In this document: piece by piece, positions 41,055 through 49,753 of the stretch | Numbering within the stretch: the first letter of the stretch is position 1 | Layout of the letters: each line of letters begins with the position of its first letter | Assembly (NCBI GenBank): GCA_002070095.1 | Contig: MWCR01000002.1 | Span: forward strand, 1 to 64,000 | DNA from: Parcubacteria group bacterium ADurb.Bin192 | GTDB taxonomy: Bacteria; Patescibacteriota; Patescibacteriia; 2-12-FULL-60-25 | Direction of reading: 5' to 3' | Length of the DNA stretch: 64,000 nucleotides | Position numbers and translations under genes: made by a program | Notes under the pieces: model-generated | What the model saw: the letters and a program-made list of their open reading frames with translations, nothing else | Database searches by the model: none | What the model was told of the DNA's origin: nothing

Positions 41055-41993
41055 ATGCCTTATAAAATCATTTTTTTTGGAACATCTGAATTCTCTACTC
41101 CATCTCTGCAGGCTCTGATAGATGACCCGCGTTTTGAAGTTACGGCCGTGGTCACCAAGCCGGACCAGCCCGTCGGAAGACATCAGTTCTTAACAAAGCC
41201 GCCCGTTAAAATCTTGGCCGAAAAATTTAATATTCCTGTTTATCAATTCCAAAAAATCAAAACACCTGATACTTATCAGACGCTAAGTGATTTACAACAA
41301 AGGCATGGCATAGACGCTTATGTAATTGTGTCTTATGGAAAAATCATCCCTCAAAATATTCTGGATCTGCCCAAAAGAGGCGTCATCAATGTCCATGGCT
41401 CGCTTTTACCAAAACACCGGGGCGCTTCGTGCGTGCAGGCTGCTATCGCGTCCGGCGACCGGCAGACCGGTGTCACCGTTATGTTACTGGATGCTGAAAT
41501 GGATCATGGAGACATCTTAGCGCAAGCGGAAACAGAAATCTCCGAGGCTGAAACAGGGGGTCAATTACATGACCGCTTGGCTCAAATGGGCGGAGAACTG
41601 CTGACCCGCGCTTTGGTTGATTATTTTGAAAATAAGATAACTCCCCAACCGCAAGACCATGCTCTGGCCACTTATTGTAAAATGCTAACCAGAGAAGACG
41701 GCAAAATAGATTGGAACAAGTCAGCCTTGGAGATATGCAACCTGATAAGAGCCTATAACCCCTGGCCCGGAACCTGGTTTGAATGGCAGGGAAAAAGACT
41801 AAAAATCCTAAAAGCCGCGCCCGTCGACCTGTCGAAAAATCTTCAAGCGCCAAACATCGGGCAACTGTTGCAAGACCGAAACCGTCTTTTGGTTTTGTGC
41901 GGCGATCAAAAATTTATCGAAATATTGGAACTCCAGCCCGAAGGCAAAAAACCCATGTCCGGCCAAACCTACTTAGCCGGCCATAAAATCTGA
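41055..41993 (+). CDS. fmt: Methionyl-tRNA formyltransferase
   Basis: It formylates initiator Met-tRNA with 10-formyl-THF. The N-terminal hydrolase domain shows IIFFGTSEFSTPSLQAL, the catalytic set in VINVHGSLLPKHRGAS (Asn, His) and MDHGDIL (Asp), and the C-terminal OB-like domain has YCKMLTREDGKIDW and AYNPWPGTWF. Length 312 aa is normal. Its 3' end overlaps the convergent ogt gene by 21 nt, with no terminator between. Confidence 0.98.
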   Translation: MPYKIIFFGTSEFSTPSLQALIDDPRFEVTAVVTKPDQPVGRHQFLTKPPVKILAEKFNIPVYQFQKIKTPDTYQTLSDLQQRHGIDAYVIVSYGKIIPQNILDLPKRGVINVHGSLLPKHRGASCVQAAIASGDRQTGVTVMLLDAEMDHGDILAQAETEISEAETGGQLHDRLAQMGGELLTRALVDYFENKITPQPQDHALATYCKMLTREDGKIDWNKSALEICNLIRAYNPWPGTWFEWQGKRLKILKAAPVDLSKNLQAPNIGQLLQDRNRLLVLCGDQKFIEILELQPEGKKPMSGQTYLAGHKI

Positions 41994-42458
41994 TCCGGCC
42001 GCGCCTTCATGTTTTAATAAATCAAGCTTCAGCTTTTTACCCCAAGCATAACCGCCCAATTCTCCATTACTCCTGATTATCCTGTGGCAAGGTACGATCA
42101 GGGCTATTTTGTTTTTACTCACGCCCCCGCCCACCGCCCTTACAGCTCCCGGCCTTCCGATCCTTTTGGCCACCTCCGCATACGATGATGTTTGTCCGTA
42201 TTTTATTTGACCAACCTCGCGCCAAACAAGCCTTTGGAAGTCAGTTCCTTGAAATTTACAAGGCAAAGAAAATACCAGACGCCTTCCTTCAAAGTATTCG
42301 TTTAATTGGGAGATGATTTTTTGCGCTAAAACATCATTTTTAGTTTTCGATATTGTACCTCTAACTTGCGTCGTAAAACATAGTTCTGTAATAAAACCTC
42401 CTTGGATAAAAACTTTAATCCACCCCAACGGCGACTTCCAATAAAAAGTTTTGTTCAT
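41973..42458 (-). CDS. ogt: Methylated-DNA-protein cysteine methyltransferase
   Basis: It repairs O6-methylguanine by suicidal transfer of the methyl group to its own Cys. The active site IVPCHRII is present, with upstream FQRLVWREVGQIKYGQTSSY and RAVGGGVSKNKIA helix-turn-helix segments and downstream GGYAWGKKLKLDLLKHE. An N-terminal domain of about 75 residues precedes them. I start it at ATG 42458, where AAGGA is 8 nt upstream; an upstream ATG at 42494 lies in repeat DNA. Length 161 aa is normal. It is convergent with fmt. Confidence 0.95.
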   Translation of the reverse strand: MNKTFYWKSPLGWIKVFIQGGFITELCFTTQVRGTISKTKNDVLAQKIISQLNEYFEGRRLVFSLPCKFQGTDFQRLVWREVGQIKYGQTSSYAEVAKRIGRPGAVRAVGGGVSKNKIALIVPCHRIIRSNGELGGYAWGKKLKLDLLKHEGAAGSDFMAG

Positions 42459-42486
42459 AGTTGTATCCTTACCATCAGCAGACTTA

Positions 42487-42959
42487 TCCGTCATGCTGAA
42501 CTTAGTTCAGCATCCCTCTACTTACCACCTCACTTCTTCCTCTCTACCATCTCGACCCACTCCCTCTTTTGGCATCCATAACAACCGCGGCCGCGAAATC
42601 GGTTTCTTAAGCGAGATTGCCACGCTTCACTCGCAACGACAGTATAACGGTTATGTCATCACGAGGAGTTGGACGACGTGGTGATCTGCTTAGAAGACTT
42701 GCTTATGAGTGAGATTGCCGCGCTTCGCTCGCAATGACAATGTTGGTTTTGACGCGGTACGCGGGACGAGCGACGCGGTACGTTGTTATATGTTACATGT
42801 TATCCCGATACAATAATCAAATATATATTGATCGGGATCCCGATCATGGTGTCGGGATATGTTTTGTGACGTGCGACGCGGGACGAGCGACGATTGGGAC
42901 GTTAGGCATGTGAAAGGACGTTAAGTACGCCCTAGACGCTAGGTACGCTATGTACGTCA
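42487..42959. repeat. Gene-free field of palindromes, direct repeats and ACGT-word arrays
   Basis: No credible gene in 473 bp. It contains a stem atgctgaac/gttcagcat (42493-42501/42505-42513); two direct 29-nt copies gagattgcc...gcaaYgaca (42613-42641 and 42711-42739, three differences); the conserved junction aatgacaatgttggttttgacg (42733-42754); two gacgcgggacgagcgacg-type arrays (about 42750-42785 and 42868-42890); a gatcgggatcccgatc palindrome (about 42831-42846); and a GTACGT/TAAGTACG array up to 42958 next to the polysaccharide cluster. Confidence 0.8.
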
Positions 42960-45410
42960 TCAGTTAATTACAATGTCGGTAGGATTCTCCTGCTCTGATT
43001 TCAAAACTAACAGGCTTTCCAGCCCCAAAATCCAGCCAAAGCCCAACGGATGATCCAGGTAAGGAGTCCAAAAATGAACAACGGCCATAGCCGCCATACC
43101 GCCGACCACTCCGGTTCTAATCCACCAAGCATAACTCGATTTCCAGATTCTCCAGCTAAGCGAAACCAACAGCCAAGCCATAATTATAATCCCAAAAATT
43201 CCAAACTTAATCCAAAAACTCAACCAACCCCATTCAAAAGCATAAGTGGTGTGCCAGCCCTCAACATTGTTTTTTAATATTCTGGGATCCAAACTTTGAT
43301 AAGTCACGGTACTGCCAAAACCGCTACCCAAAATGGGTTCTTGGTTGATCTTTTGCCACATACCCGGCAATAAATTCCAGCGGCTGGCCCCGGCCGCGTC
43401 CGAAACAGTGCCCCGGCTAATGAGCATATCAGCCATACTAACCCGTCCGGCGGACGGCCACGGGAAATAGACTATGCAGGCCGTCAACCAGGCTCCCCCG
43501 GCCGCCACCCCGGCCAGCTTCAATAAACCCGGCCAACTTTTTATTTTAAATTTAACCAGACCCATTAACGCCACCAATCCCAAACCAACGGCCGCGCCCA
43601 ACCAAAAACTGCGCGACAAGCCCACAATCAAAGCTCCAAACAACAAAATTCCTAAAAAATATGACCAATATTCAAGTTTATAACCATCTTTCGTCCGATC
43701 CTCCAAATCATCAGCCGGATCAGCCTCTTTGGATCCAAACCAATGACCGGTCAAAAACATCAAGCCTAACAAACCATAAATTCCGGATTGTAAAAACACA
43801 CGATACAATTGCCCGCCGGCCGGCGTTATCTCCCCCACCCGTGTATCTCGGACAAAGGTATAAACCGTTTCCGCCACGCCATTCAGACCATGACTAAAAA
43901 TGTACAAAACCAGCAACGTCTTAAAACCAAGCCAAGCCGCACCCGCTACGAGCCCGGTCAGCGCCAGCCGGCGCAAATCTTGATGATAGCGGTGAGAAAT
44001 ATCCAAAACCGGCACGAAATACAACAAAAACAACCAGGCGTTCAGATCCTGAAAAATATACGGCTGTTTCAACCAGAAGCCATTGACCAAACCGCTCACA
44101 ATCATCAGCCCTACAAAAACCCACACCTGCAGAATCAACAATTCTTTCAGCCTCCAATATCTCCATATTTTATGCTTGACAGCATTCAAACCCCACCCCG
44201 CCATAAAAGCCCCAAACATAATAATCCGCAAAGAGATCCCCAAGCCCTGCCCGTCCGGTGAAAAATTAAGCAGATACCCAAAACCGCCAATCAATAATTC
44301 CACGGCCACCAGCATCAACGCCACAGCCGGCCGCTTATAAGCCATGACGGCCACGGCCAAGCCGGCCATGACAGCCAATAGACTCCTCATGTCCGGATTC
44401 TGTAGAGTAAAAATGGACAGTAGTTCCAAAATGAGAATGCCGCCTATCCAATAGCCAAAATTGTTAATACGCCGGATGCTCAAAACCTCCACCAAATTTT
44501 TTTTGGCCGCACAAGCTTTGGTCGGATTTTTTAACTTATGACCGGCTCCAAAAAACTTGATAGCGCCGGCCAAGCCGGCCAACAATAACGAAATGGGATG
44601 CAAGATGGTCACCGCCAGCCAAGCCAGCCGCCCATGCCACTTAAGCATGTATTTGCGCAGACTATCGTTCAGATATCTTTGCTTGCGCAAAGTAAAAGCC
44701 TGATCAAAGGATTGCCCGCCATGATGTATAACACTCACCGCCGGCTCGTACCAAACCGTCCAGCCATAAGTCACGGCCTGCATGCAAAAATCAACCTCTT
44801 CATACCAAATAAAATATCTTTGATCCAAGCCCTTAAGCTGATCCCAGCAATCACTTCTGACCAAAAAACAAGCGCCCATGACTTGCTCCACGCTTTGCGC
44901 TTTATCTCTAGCCAGATCGTGACAAAAATATCTTCGCAGAGATTTAAGGCCTGGTAAAAAGTGATGCCATTTGAGTAAAATCAGACTCTGATCCGGCAAT
45001 GCCGGAAAACGCCGGACACTCTCCTGATAAGTTCCGTCCGCATAGACCAACCGCGGACCAATAACGCCGGCCAAAGGTTTAGTGTCCGCCGCCCGCACCA
45101 ATTGAGCCAAAGAATCGGGCGGACACTCGGTATCCGGATTTAACAACAATACATAACGAGCATGATGATTGGCCGCGCCTTGATTGCAAGCATGAGCAAA
45201 ACCCGTATTTTCTTGATTGATGATCAAATCAAAACGCTCATCCAAATCCATGATTTTCCGGACCACGGCCGTGGATTGATCCGCCGAATCATTGTCCACC
45301 ACCACGCAATCCCAATCCAACCCCTGGCAGGCTGACGGCAAAGACAAAAGACAACGCTCCAGCAAATCGGCCACGTTCCAGCTGACGACAACAATCCTTA
45401 GATCTCTCAT
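42960..45410 (-). CDS. Fusion of a GT2 glycosyltransferase and an O-antigen ligase/polymerase-like membrane protein
   Basis: Residues 1 to about 260 are a rhamnosyltransferase-like GT2 domain: IVVVSWNVADLLERCLLSL, VVVDNDSADQST, LLLNPDTECP with DxE/D metal motif, GACFLVRSDCW, and WYEEVDFCMQ. After a linker with one or two helices (about 262-350), residues to about 800 contain ten to twelve helices and the loop LIVGLSRSFWLGAAVG, which fits the Wzy_C/O-antigen ligase superfamily. So one chain may add a sugar inside and join glycans outside. Length 816 aa. Its ATG overlaps the upstream gene stop as ATGA. Confidence 0.82.
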   Translation of the reverse strand: MRDLRIVVVSWNVADLLERCLLSLPSACQGLDWDCVVVDNDSADQSTAVVRKIMDLDERFDLIINQENTGFAHACNQGAANHHARYVLLLNPDTECPPDSLAQLVRAADTKPLAGVIGPRLVYADGTYQESVRRFPALPDQSLILLKWHHFLPGLKSLRRYFCHDLARDKAQSVEQVMGACFLVRSDCWDQLKGLDQRYFIWYEEVDFCMQAVTYGWTVWYEPAVSVIHHGGQSFDQAFTLRKQRYLNDSLRKYMLKWHGRLAWLAVTILHPISLLLAGLAGAIKFFGAGHKLKNPTKACAAKKNLVEVLSIRRINNFGYWIGGILILELLSIFTLQNPDMRSLLAVMAGLAVAVMAYKRPAVALMLVAVELLIGGFGYLLNFSPDGQGLGISLRIIMFGAFMAGWGLNAVKHKIWRYWRLKELLILQVWVFVGLMIVSGLVNGFWLKQPYIFQDLNAWLFLLYFVPVLDISHRYHQDLRRLALTGLVAGAAWLGFKTLLVLYIFSHGLNGVAETVYTFVRDTRVGEITPAGGQLYRVFLQSGIYGLLGLMFLTGHWFGSKEADPADDLEDRTKDGYKLEYWSYFLGILLFGALIVGLSRSFWLGAAVGLGLVALMGLVKFKIKSWPGLLKLAGVAAGGAWLTACIVYFPWPSAGRVSMADMLISRGTVSDAAGASRWNLLPGMWQKINQEPILGSGFGSTVTYQSLDPRILKNNVEGWHTTYAFEWGWLSFWIKFGIFGIIIMAWLLVSLSWRIWKSSYAWWIRTGVVGGMAAMAVVHFWTPYLDHPLGFGWILGLESLLVLKSEQENPTDIVIN

Positions 45411-47221
45411 ATACCATGTTTAGCCCGGATAATTTGCTCCGCTTTTTTATACCCGCTAACCGTTTTTGGTGTCCAGCCGAATATAGGCCAAGGTAAACCA
45501 TAAACAAAAGCCGGCAACCACTTACTCATACCCGCTTGTCGCTCACCTAAAACTTTAAACAAAACTTGCGGTATATACACTCCCCGACTGCCTCTCCCGG
45601 CCACGCTCAACCACAAATCCCAATCTTGAAACTTTTTTAAACTCTCATCAAAAGGTATCAATTGATTGCGCCTAATCAGTGCCGTGGTATGAATGTAATT
45701 AATCCGGCGCAAGGCACTCACGTCCCAGTCTCTGGCTTTAAATAATTTATAGGACCAATAAAAGTCGCCGTAAGCCAAAGCCGCATCCGGTTCTTTTTCC
45801 AAAGCCTCCCGCATCAACCATAAAGCCTGAGGCCGCAAAACAACTTCCGCGTCCAAAAACAAAATAAATTCCGACTTAGTTAATTCAGCTCCTTTGTTTC
45901 TGGCTGCCGGCGCTCCGCTGTTTTTTTCCAATCTAAGATATTTAATGGGCAGTCTGTCTTGATATTTCATGACCACACTCCGCGGATCATCTTCCGACGC
46001 ATCATCAACAACCAAGACTTCAGCCGGTTGCAAAGTTTGCTGACTTAAAGCCTGTAAAGTCAAATCCAATTCCCGGGCATGATTCCAACAAGGAATGACT
46101 ACAGCCATATCATTTTTAAAATCGACAATTGATGAGCCGTTTATCAGCTTATCAAAGTCAATCCATCTGTCAGCCCAATCAAATTCGGATAAAGCGCGCT
46201 GCCGGCCGGCCCGCCCCATCTGTTCACGCAAAGATGCATTGTTCAGCAAACGGGCCAGCGCTTGTTTGACAGACTCAACGGCCGGAGGCACAACCAAACC
46301 CGTGACTCCGTCCAAAACAGCTTCAGCCACTCCCCCTCCCTGTCCCGCAATCACGGGCAGGCCATGCGTCGCGGCTTCCAGATAAACAATACCAAAACCT
46401 TCGATGTCATCCGCTTTTTCCTGCCCCGGCAGACAAAAAATATCAGCCGCCGCGTACCACTTGTTAACCAGCTCATCATCCGCCCGCCTGACCCAAGTAA
46501 CCGGGACCTGCAGCAATTCAGCCAGATCAGACCACGCTTTATACAAAGGACCGTCACCCACCACCGCCAATTGAGCTTCGGGAAACTGTGCCCGCAGCTG
46601 TTCCATGGCCTGAATCAAAGTATCTATACCTTTTCTGTCAACCAACCTGCAGACCGCCAAAACAACCTTGGTTTGCTCATCCAAACCCAGCTCTTCGCGG
46701 CCCAAAACCTTGTCTTTTTTTTGGCCGGGCCAAACACCGGGCGTGATAACCGAATAATGAGCGCCCGGTATAAAACGAGTCAATATACGACCGGTCGCTT
46801 GACTGTTGACGACCATGGCCCGTGCCCGGCCGCACACCCGCTTTAACAGCCATAATTTCCAAGCGCTTTTAACTCTCTGCAAATCAGTACCGTGAAACAA
46901 CAAAACATATTCCGGCCCGCCCAACAGCCGAGCCAGCCAGGCGGCCGTCCCAACCGGAAAAACATGCGACACCAATAAACCTCCCTCCCGCTTAAGATCC
47001 AATATTCTTTTCACCAAAGGCAGCCATTTGGGCCACACCGGCCACCAAAATTTAATTTTTTTGACTTCCGATCCAACCGGCTCCGGATGCTCAATCGGTA
47101 CATAAACGTTCATTCTAAAGCCAGAGGCCGCGGACAAAGAACTTAAATAACGCGCCACGCCGCCCTTCATGGGCGGATAATCAGGAGTTATGCAATTAAC
47201 CCGAGTATTTTTAACCGGCAT
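45407..47221 (-). CDS. Fusion of GT4 and GT2 glycosyltransferases
   Basis: Residues 1 to about 365 are a GT4 (GT-B) enzyme: ITPDYPPMKGGVARYL, LFHGTDLQRV, AVCRLVDRKGIDTLIQAM, and the E-x7-E donor site EGFGIVYLEAATHGLPVIAG. Residues about 376-604 are a GT2 (GT-A) enzyme: MAVVIPCWNHARELDLTL, EVLVVDDASEDD, and FILFLDAEVVLRP with the metal-binding acidic residues. Two sugar transfers on one chain would act in order on a lipid-linked glycan. Length 604 aa. It overlaps the flippase gene by 11 nt and the next gene by 4 nt. Confidence 0.9.
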   Translation of the reverse strand: MPVKNTRVNCITPDYPPMKGGVARYLSSLSAASGFRMNVYVPIEHPEPVGSEVKKIKFWWPVWPKWLPLVKRILDLKREGGLLVSHVFPVGTAAWLARLLGGPEYVLLFHGTDLQRVKSAWKLWLLKRVCGRARAMVVNSQATGRILTRFIPGAHYSVITPGVWPGQKKDKVLGREELGLDEQTKVVLAVCRLVDRKGIDTLIQAMEQLRAQFPEAQLAVVGDGPLYKAWSDLAELLQVPVTWVRRADDELVNKWYAAADIFCLPGQEKADDIEGFGIVYLEAATHGLPVIAGQGGGVAEAVLDGVTGLVVPPAVESVKQALARLLNNASLREQMGRAGRQRALSEFDWADRWIDFDKLINGSSIVDFKNDMAVVIPCWNHARELDLTLQALSQQTLQPAEVLVVDDASEDDPRSVVMKYQDRLPIKYLRLEKNSGAPAARNKGAELTKSEFILFLDAEVVLRPQALWLMREALEKEPDAALAYGDFYWSYKLFKARDWDVSALRRINYIHTTALIRRNQLIPFDESLKKFQDWDLWLSVAGRGSRGVYIPQVLFKVLGERQAGMSKWLPAFVYGLPWPIFGWTPKTVSGYKKAEQIIRAKHGI

Positions 47222-48674
47222 GAATTTGATCTGGCTTAACGAATCTCGAACGTAATTGGTTATAAGTCATTTTAATATCCTTAATCTGCAGCAATCTTAA
47301 ACCCATGGCCGCCAAAATGGCAAAGCCGGCGCCAAAAACAAAGCTGACAGGCAAAGGCATGTAGGCGCCCGCATAGCGCCACACACACCAAGACAAACCC
47401 GCGCCCAACAAGGCTTTTGAGGTAAGTATCAAATAATGCCTCAATCCCCCGGCCATGCCATAAGTAAACATCACTCCCATGGCAAATAACGACCAGAAGC
47501 TGACCACTCCGGCCCAAGCCGCTCCCAGAGGCCCAAATTTGGGCACCAGCACAAAATTTAAGACCGTATTGATAATCATGGTCACCACCATGGCCAAGGT
47601 CTTCAAATGAGCTTTTTGTGTGCCGTTCAACAAAGCGCCTACCGGAAAATCCATAAAAATCGGGATCAAGACCCAGGGCAAAACTTCCATGGCCGGAATG
47701 GAGCCCAAAAATCTTTGACCGTAAAAAAACTCGATCAAACGGGGGGCCAAGGCTGACAAGCCGGCCGCGATCGGAAAACCGGCCAAGGCCATAAATCTTA
47801 AAGACCCGATAAACACTTTTTTCAGCTCTTCATTCTCTTTTTTGGCATAAGCCGAACTCAAAGCCGGATACAAAGCCGCGGTAAAAGTTAAAGGTAAAAA
47901 TTGCATGGCATAAGTCATCTTGTAGGCCACCGCGTAATAACCCACGGCCACGGACCCTTGATAGGCGTGCAGCATCAGACTGTCTATGTAGGAATAAACT
48001 TTCACCGCCAAACCGGCCACCGCAAACGGCCAGGCTTCATAAGCTATCTTTCTTACAAATGACCATTGCCCCGGCAAAATACGAATCTGATATTTTTTAA
48101 GATTTTTGTAAGCCCAAAAAACGTTCCACAAACTGCCAAAGCCCAAGGCTCCGGCCAAACCCATGGGGCCCCAATGCATTAAAGCGGCCGTCACTCCGGC
48201 CAAACCGCTCAATGCCTGGCCGATGAACATGCCCAAGGCCTCGGGTTTAAGATTTTGCCGCCCGCGCAAACTGCCGTACAAAATCAGATGAAAAGCGTCA
48301 GCCGACATGGCCACGCAGGCCAAAGCGATGGTACCCAAGATGACCGGGGGTTGATTGGTCAAGAAACCATAACTCAAAGAAGCCAAAACCGAAATCGGCA
48401 CTAAGAATAACTTCAGACGTAAAGCCGTACCCAATAATTTTTCCGCATCTTCGCGATTGCCGGCCAAAGCTCGGATAATCACGGGCGTCATGCCCAGATC
48501 CGAAAAAACCACAAAAATGGAAGTCACGGACACGCCGAAAAAATACGAACCCGTGATTTCAGGCCCGGTTAAACGGGCGATCAGATAAAAAGCCAAAAAA
48601 GCCACTACCTTTTGCCCCATAGTGGCCATCATCAACCAAATAGTATTTTTAACCAGTGGACTGTCCGTGGACAT
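47211..48674 (-). CDS. Polysaccharide flippase, MOP superfamily (Wzx-like)
   Basis: It moves lipid-linked glycans across the membrane. About 12-14 helices are visible, beginning VKNTIWLMMATMGQKVVAFL, with ARLTGPEITGSYFFGVS, the signature region YYAVAYKMTYAMQFLPLTF, and a Polysacc_synt-type C-terminal half. Length 487 aa is typical. It leads the three-gene surface-polysaccharide unit and gives the export step for what the two fused glycosyltransferases make. A TAATCT -10-like element sits 6 nt before its ATG, again near-leaderless. Confidence 0.92.
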   Translation of the reverse strand: MSTDSPLVKNTIWLMMATMGQKVVAFLAFYLIARLTGPEITGSYFFGVSVTSIFVVFSDLGMTPVIIRALAGNREDAEKLLGTALRLKLFLVPISVLASLSYGFLTNQPPVILGTIALACVAMSADAFHLILYGSLRGRQNLKPEALGMFIGQALSGLAGVTAALMHWGPMGLAGALGFGSLWNVFWAYKNLKKYQIRILPGQWSFVRKIAYEAWPFAVAGLAVKVYSYIDSLMLHAYQGSVAVGYYAVAYKMTYAMQFLPLTFTAALYPALSSAYAKKENEELKKVFIGSLRFMALAGFPIAAGLSALAPRLIEFFYGQRFLGSIPAMEVLPWVLIPIFMDFPVGALLNGTQKAHLKTLAMVVTMIINTVLNFVLVPKFGPLGAAWAGVVSFWSLFAMGVMFTYGMAGGLRHYLILTSKALLGAGLSWCVWRYAGAYMPLPVSFVFGAGFAILAAMGLRLLQIKDIKMTYNQLRSRFVKPDQIHAG

Positions 48675-48942
48675 GCTAAAAGATTACTGTAAATCAAGCA
48701 AAAAGTCTAACTCATGTAGCATGAAACATGTAACATATAACACGAAACAAAAAACGGTGCACGACCAGCCTTTTGGGTATGAATATCAAGTTCTATTATA
48801 CCTATTCTAAACACCAAAATTATTGATGCGCAAAATAGGTGGCACGAGAGTTGAGAGGCGGTGAAATATCGTGCCGAGAGAGGCATGCCTAAGCATGCCG
48901 TACGAATGTTATGGCGTTAGACCGCGCCGCGCGGTTGACCGG
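48675..48942. other. Spacer with CATGTAAC array and GC-rich hairpins
   Basis: I see no gene. A CATGTAGC/CATGTAAC word array lies at 48712-48750. From about 48840 the sequence changes to a GC-rich stretch with aggcatgcctaagcatgcc and accgcg-ccg-cgcggt (about 48927-48941) stems, and a gaccg-ttaac-cggtc-like stem that includes the stop of the next gene. A structured RNA cannot be excluded, but I recognise none. Confidence 0.5.
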
Positions 48943-49164
48943 TTAACGGTCTTGAGCTGACAAATAATCGAGCCAGTCCCCGTGGTCAAAGACCACCGCA
49001 CCTCCTTGATCTATCCAGTATCTTCGCTTACCGGATGGTTTAAGCGCTTTCTGCTGTTCAGACTTTTCAATAAATTTGCGATCATCATCCAATACATTGG
49101 GTTTAATAAGATCATCGCATTTTTCAATTACATAACCTGTCTTTTCTGATTTATTAGCTGTCAT
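48943..49164 (-). CDS. Unrecognised small polar protein (73 aa)
   Basis: This is a hydrophilic protein with many charged residues and a C-terminal KRRYWIDQGGAVVFDHGDW segment. I know no family. I start at ATG 49164, where AAGGAG lies 7 nt upstream, rather than at the earlier in-frame codon at 49179. The Shine-Dalgarno sequence sits in the loop of a small hairpin, which could control translation. The gene stands alone among repeats, and could be recently acquired or decaying. Confidence 0.5.
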   Translation of the reverse strand: MTANKSEKTGYVIEKCDDLIKPNVLDDDRKFIEKSEQQKALKPSGKRRYWIDQGGAVVFDHGDWLDYLSAQDR

Positions 49165-49180
49165 CTTGCTCCTTTGCAAG
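49165..49180 (-). promoter_or_regulatory. Hairpin presenting the Shine-Dalgarno sequence
   Basis: On the minus strand CTTGC pairs with GCAAG around the loop AAAGGA, directly before ATG 49164. The ribosome-binding site is in the loop. Confidence 0.45.
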
Positions 49181-49275
49181 GGCGGCCAAAGCCGCGGTTG
49201 TGGTTTTAACGAACGTTTTGCCTCTCATGACCAATATATCTTTCCGCTGATTAATCGTCAAACAAAAAAACTGGC

Positions 49276-49552
49276 TGATAGCGTACTTAACGCACCTAAC
49301 GTACATCACGTCCATCGCGTACTTAACGTACTTAACGTCGCACGTCACAAAACATGTAACATGTAGCATGTAACAAACAACCCCAACGTCCCGCGTCCTA
49401 CGTCAAAACCAACATTGTCATTGCGAGCGAAGCGTAGGCGGAGCGTGGCAATCTCACTTATAAACTTGCCGTCCAAGTAGATTGCCACGGCACGGCACTC
49501 GCGAGTGCCGTGCCTTAAAATTCGTTCATCCTTGCAATGACAAAAGAGGAGC
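49276..49552. repeat. ACGT/CATGT array joined to a REP-like palindrome
   Basis: GTACTTAACGTACTTAACGT words (49276-49340) run into acatgtaacatgtagcatgtaac (49353-49370), gtcccgcgtcctacgtc, the junction acgtcaaaaccaacattgtcatt (49400-49422) and a palindrome starting gtcattgcgagcgaagcg (49417-49434), holding gccacggcacggcactcgcgagtgccgtgcc (49485-49515), and ending ccttgcaatgaca (about 49538-49550). It is the same mosaic as at 4172-4705. Confidence 0.8.
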
Positions 49553-49586
49553 GTTATCCATTCAAAAGCTAACCCTTGCTATACAA

Positions 49587-49612
49587 AAAAGACCGGCCAC
49601 AGCCGATCTTTT
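49587..49612. terminator. Terminator-like hairpin, probably the original rpsI terminator
   Basis: aaaagaccggc (49587-49597) pairs with gccgatctttt (49602-49612) with one mismatch; T runs follow on both strands. On the minus strand it lies 22 nt beyond a 16-bp copy of the rpsI 3' end (49635-49650), as expected for a terminator displaced by an insertion. Confidence 0.7.
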
Positions 49613-49634
49613 GTCTTTTTGCTTATTTGTTCTT

Positions 49635-49650
49635 TTAGCGCTTTGACCAC
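49635..49650. repeat. Distal copy of the rpsI 3' end (16-bp direct repeat)
   Basis: ttagcgctttgaccac here is identical to 50188-50203, where it encodes the last codons (Trp-Ser-Lys-Arg-stop) of rpsI on the minus strand. The copies are 553 bp apart in the same orientation. Confidence 0.8.
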
Positions 49651-49753
49651 GAGGCGTTTTTTGCTATCCTAGCACCCTCAGACACCCCAAAAGCTTAGCT
49701 TATTTAAGCAAAATTGGCTAGCGAGAAATATTTCGAAGCGCAATATCCAGAAG

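Noticed and set aside
48825-48942. Structured RNA such as SRP RNA, 6S or tmRNA in the GC-rich spacer
   Set aside because: I found stems but none of the conserved sequence blocks of these RNAs.
49156-49228. A 24-codon minus-strand frame overlapping the start of the 73-aa gene
   Set aside because: It could be a leader peptide, but it lacks a Shine-Dalgarno site and continues upstream into repeat words; the evidence is too weak.
4130-49552. CRISPR array among the intergenic repeats
   Set aside because: The units are short words or palindromes with irregular spacing, no regular 25-40 nt repeat with unique spacers, and no cas genes are in the window.
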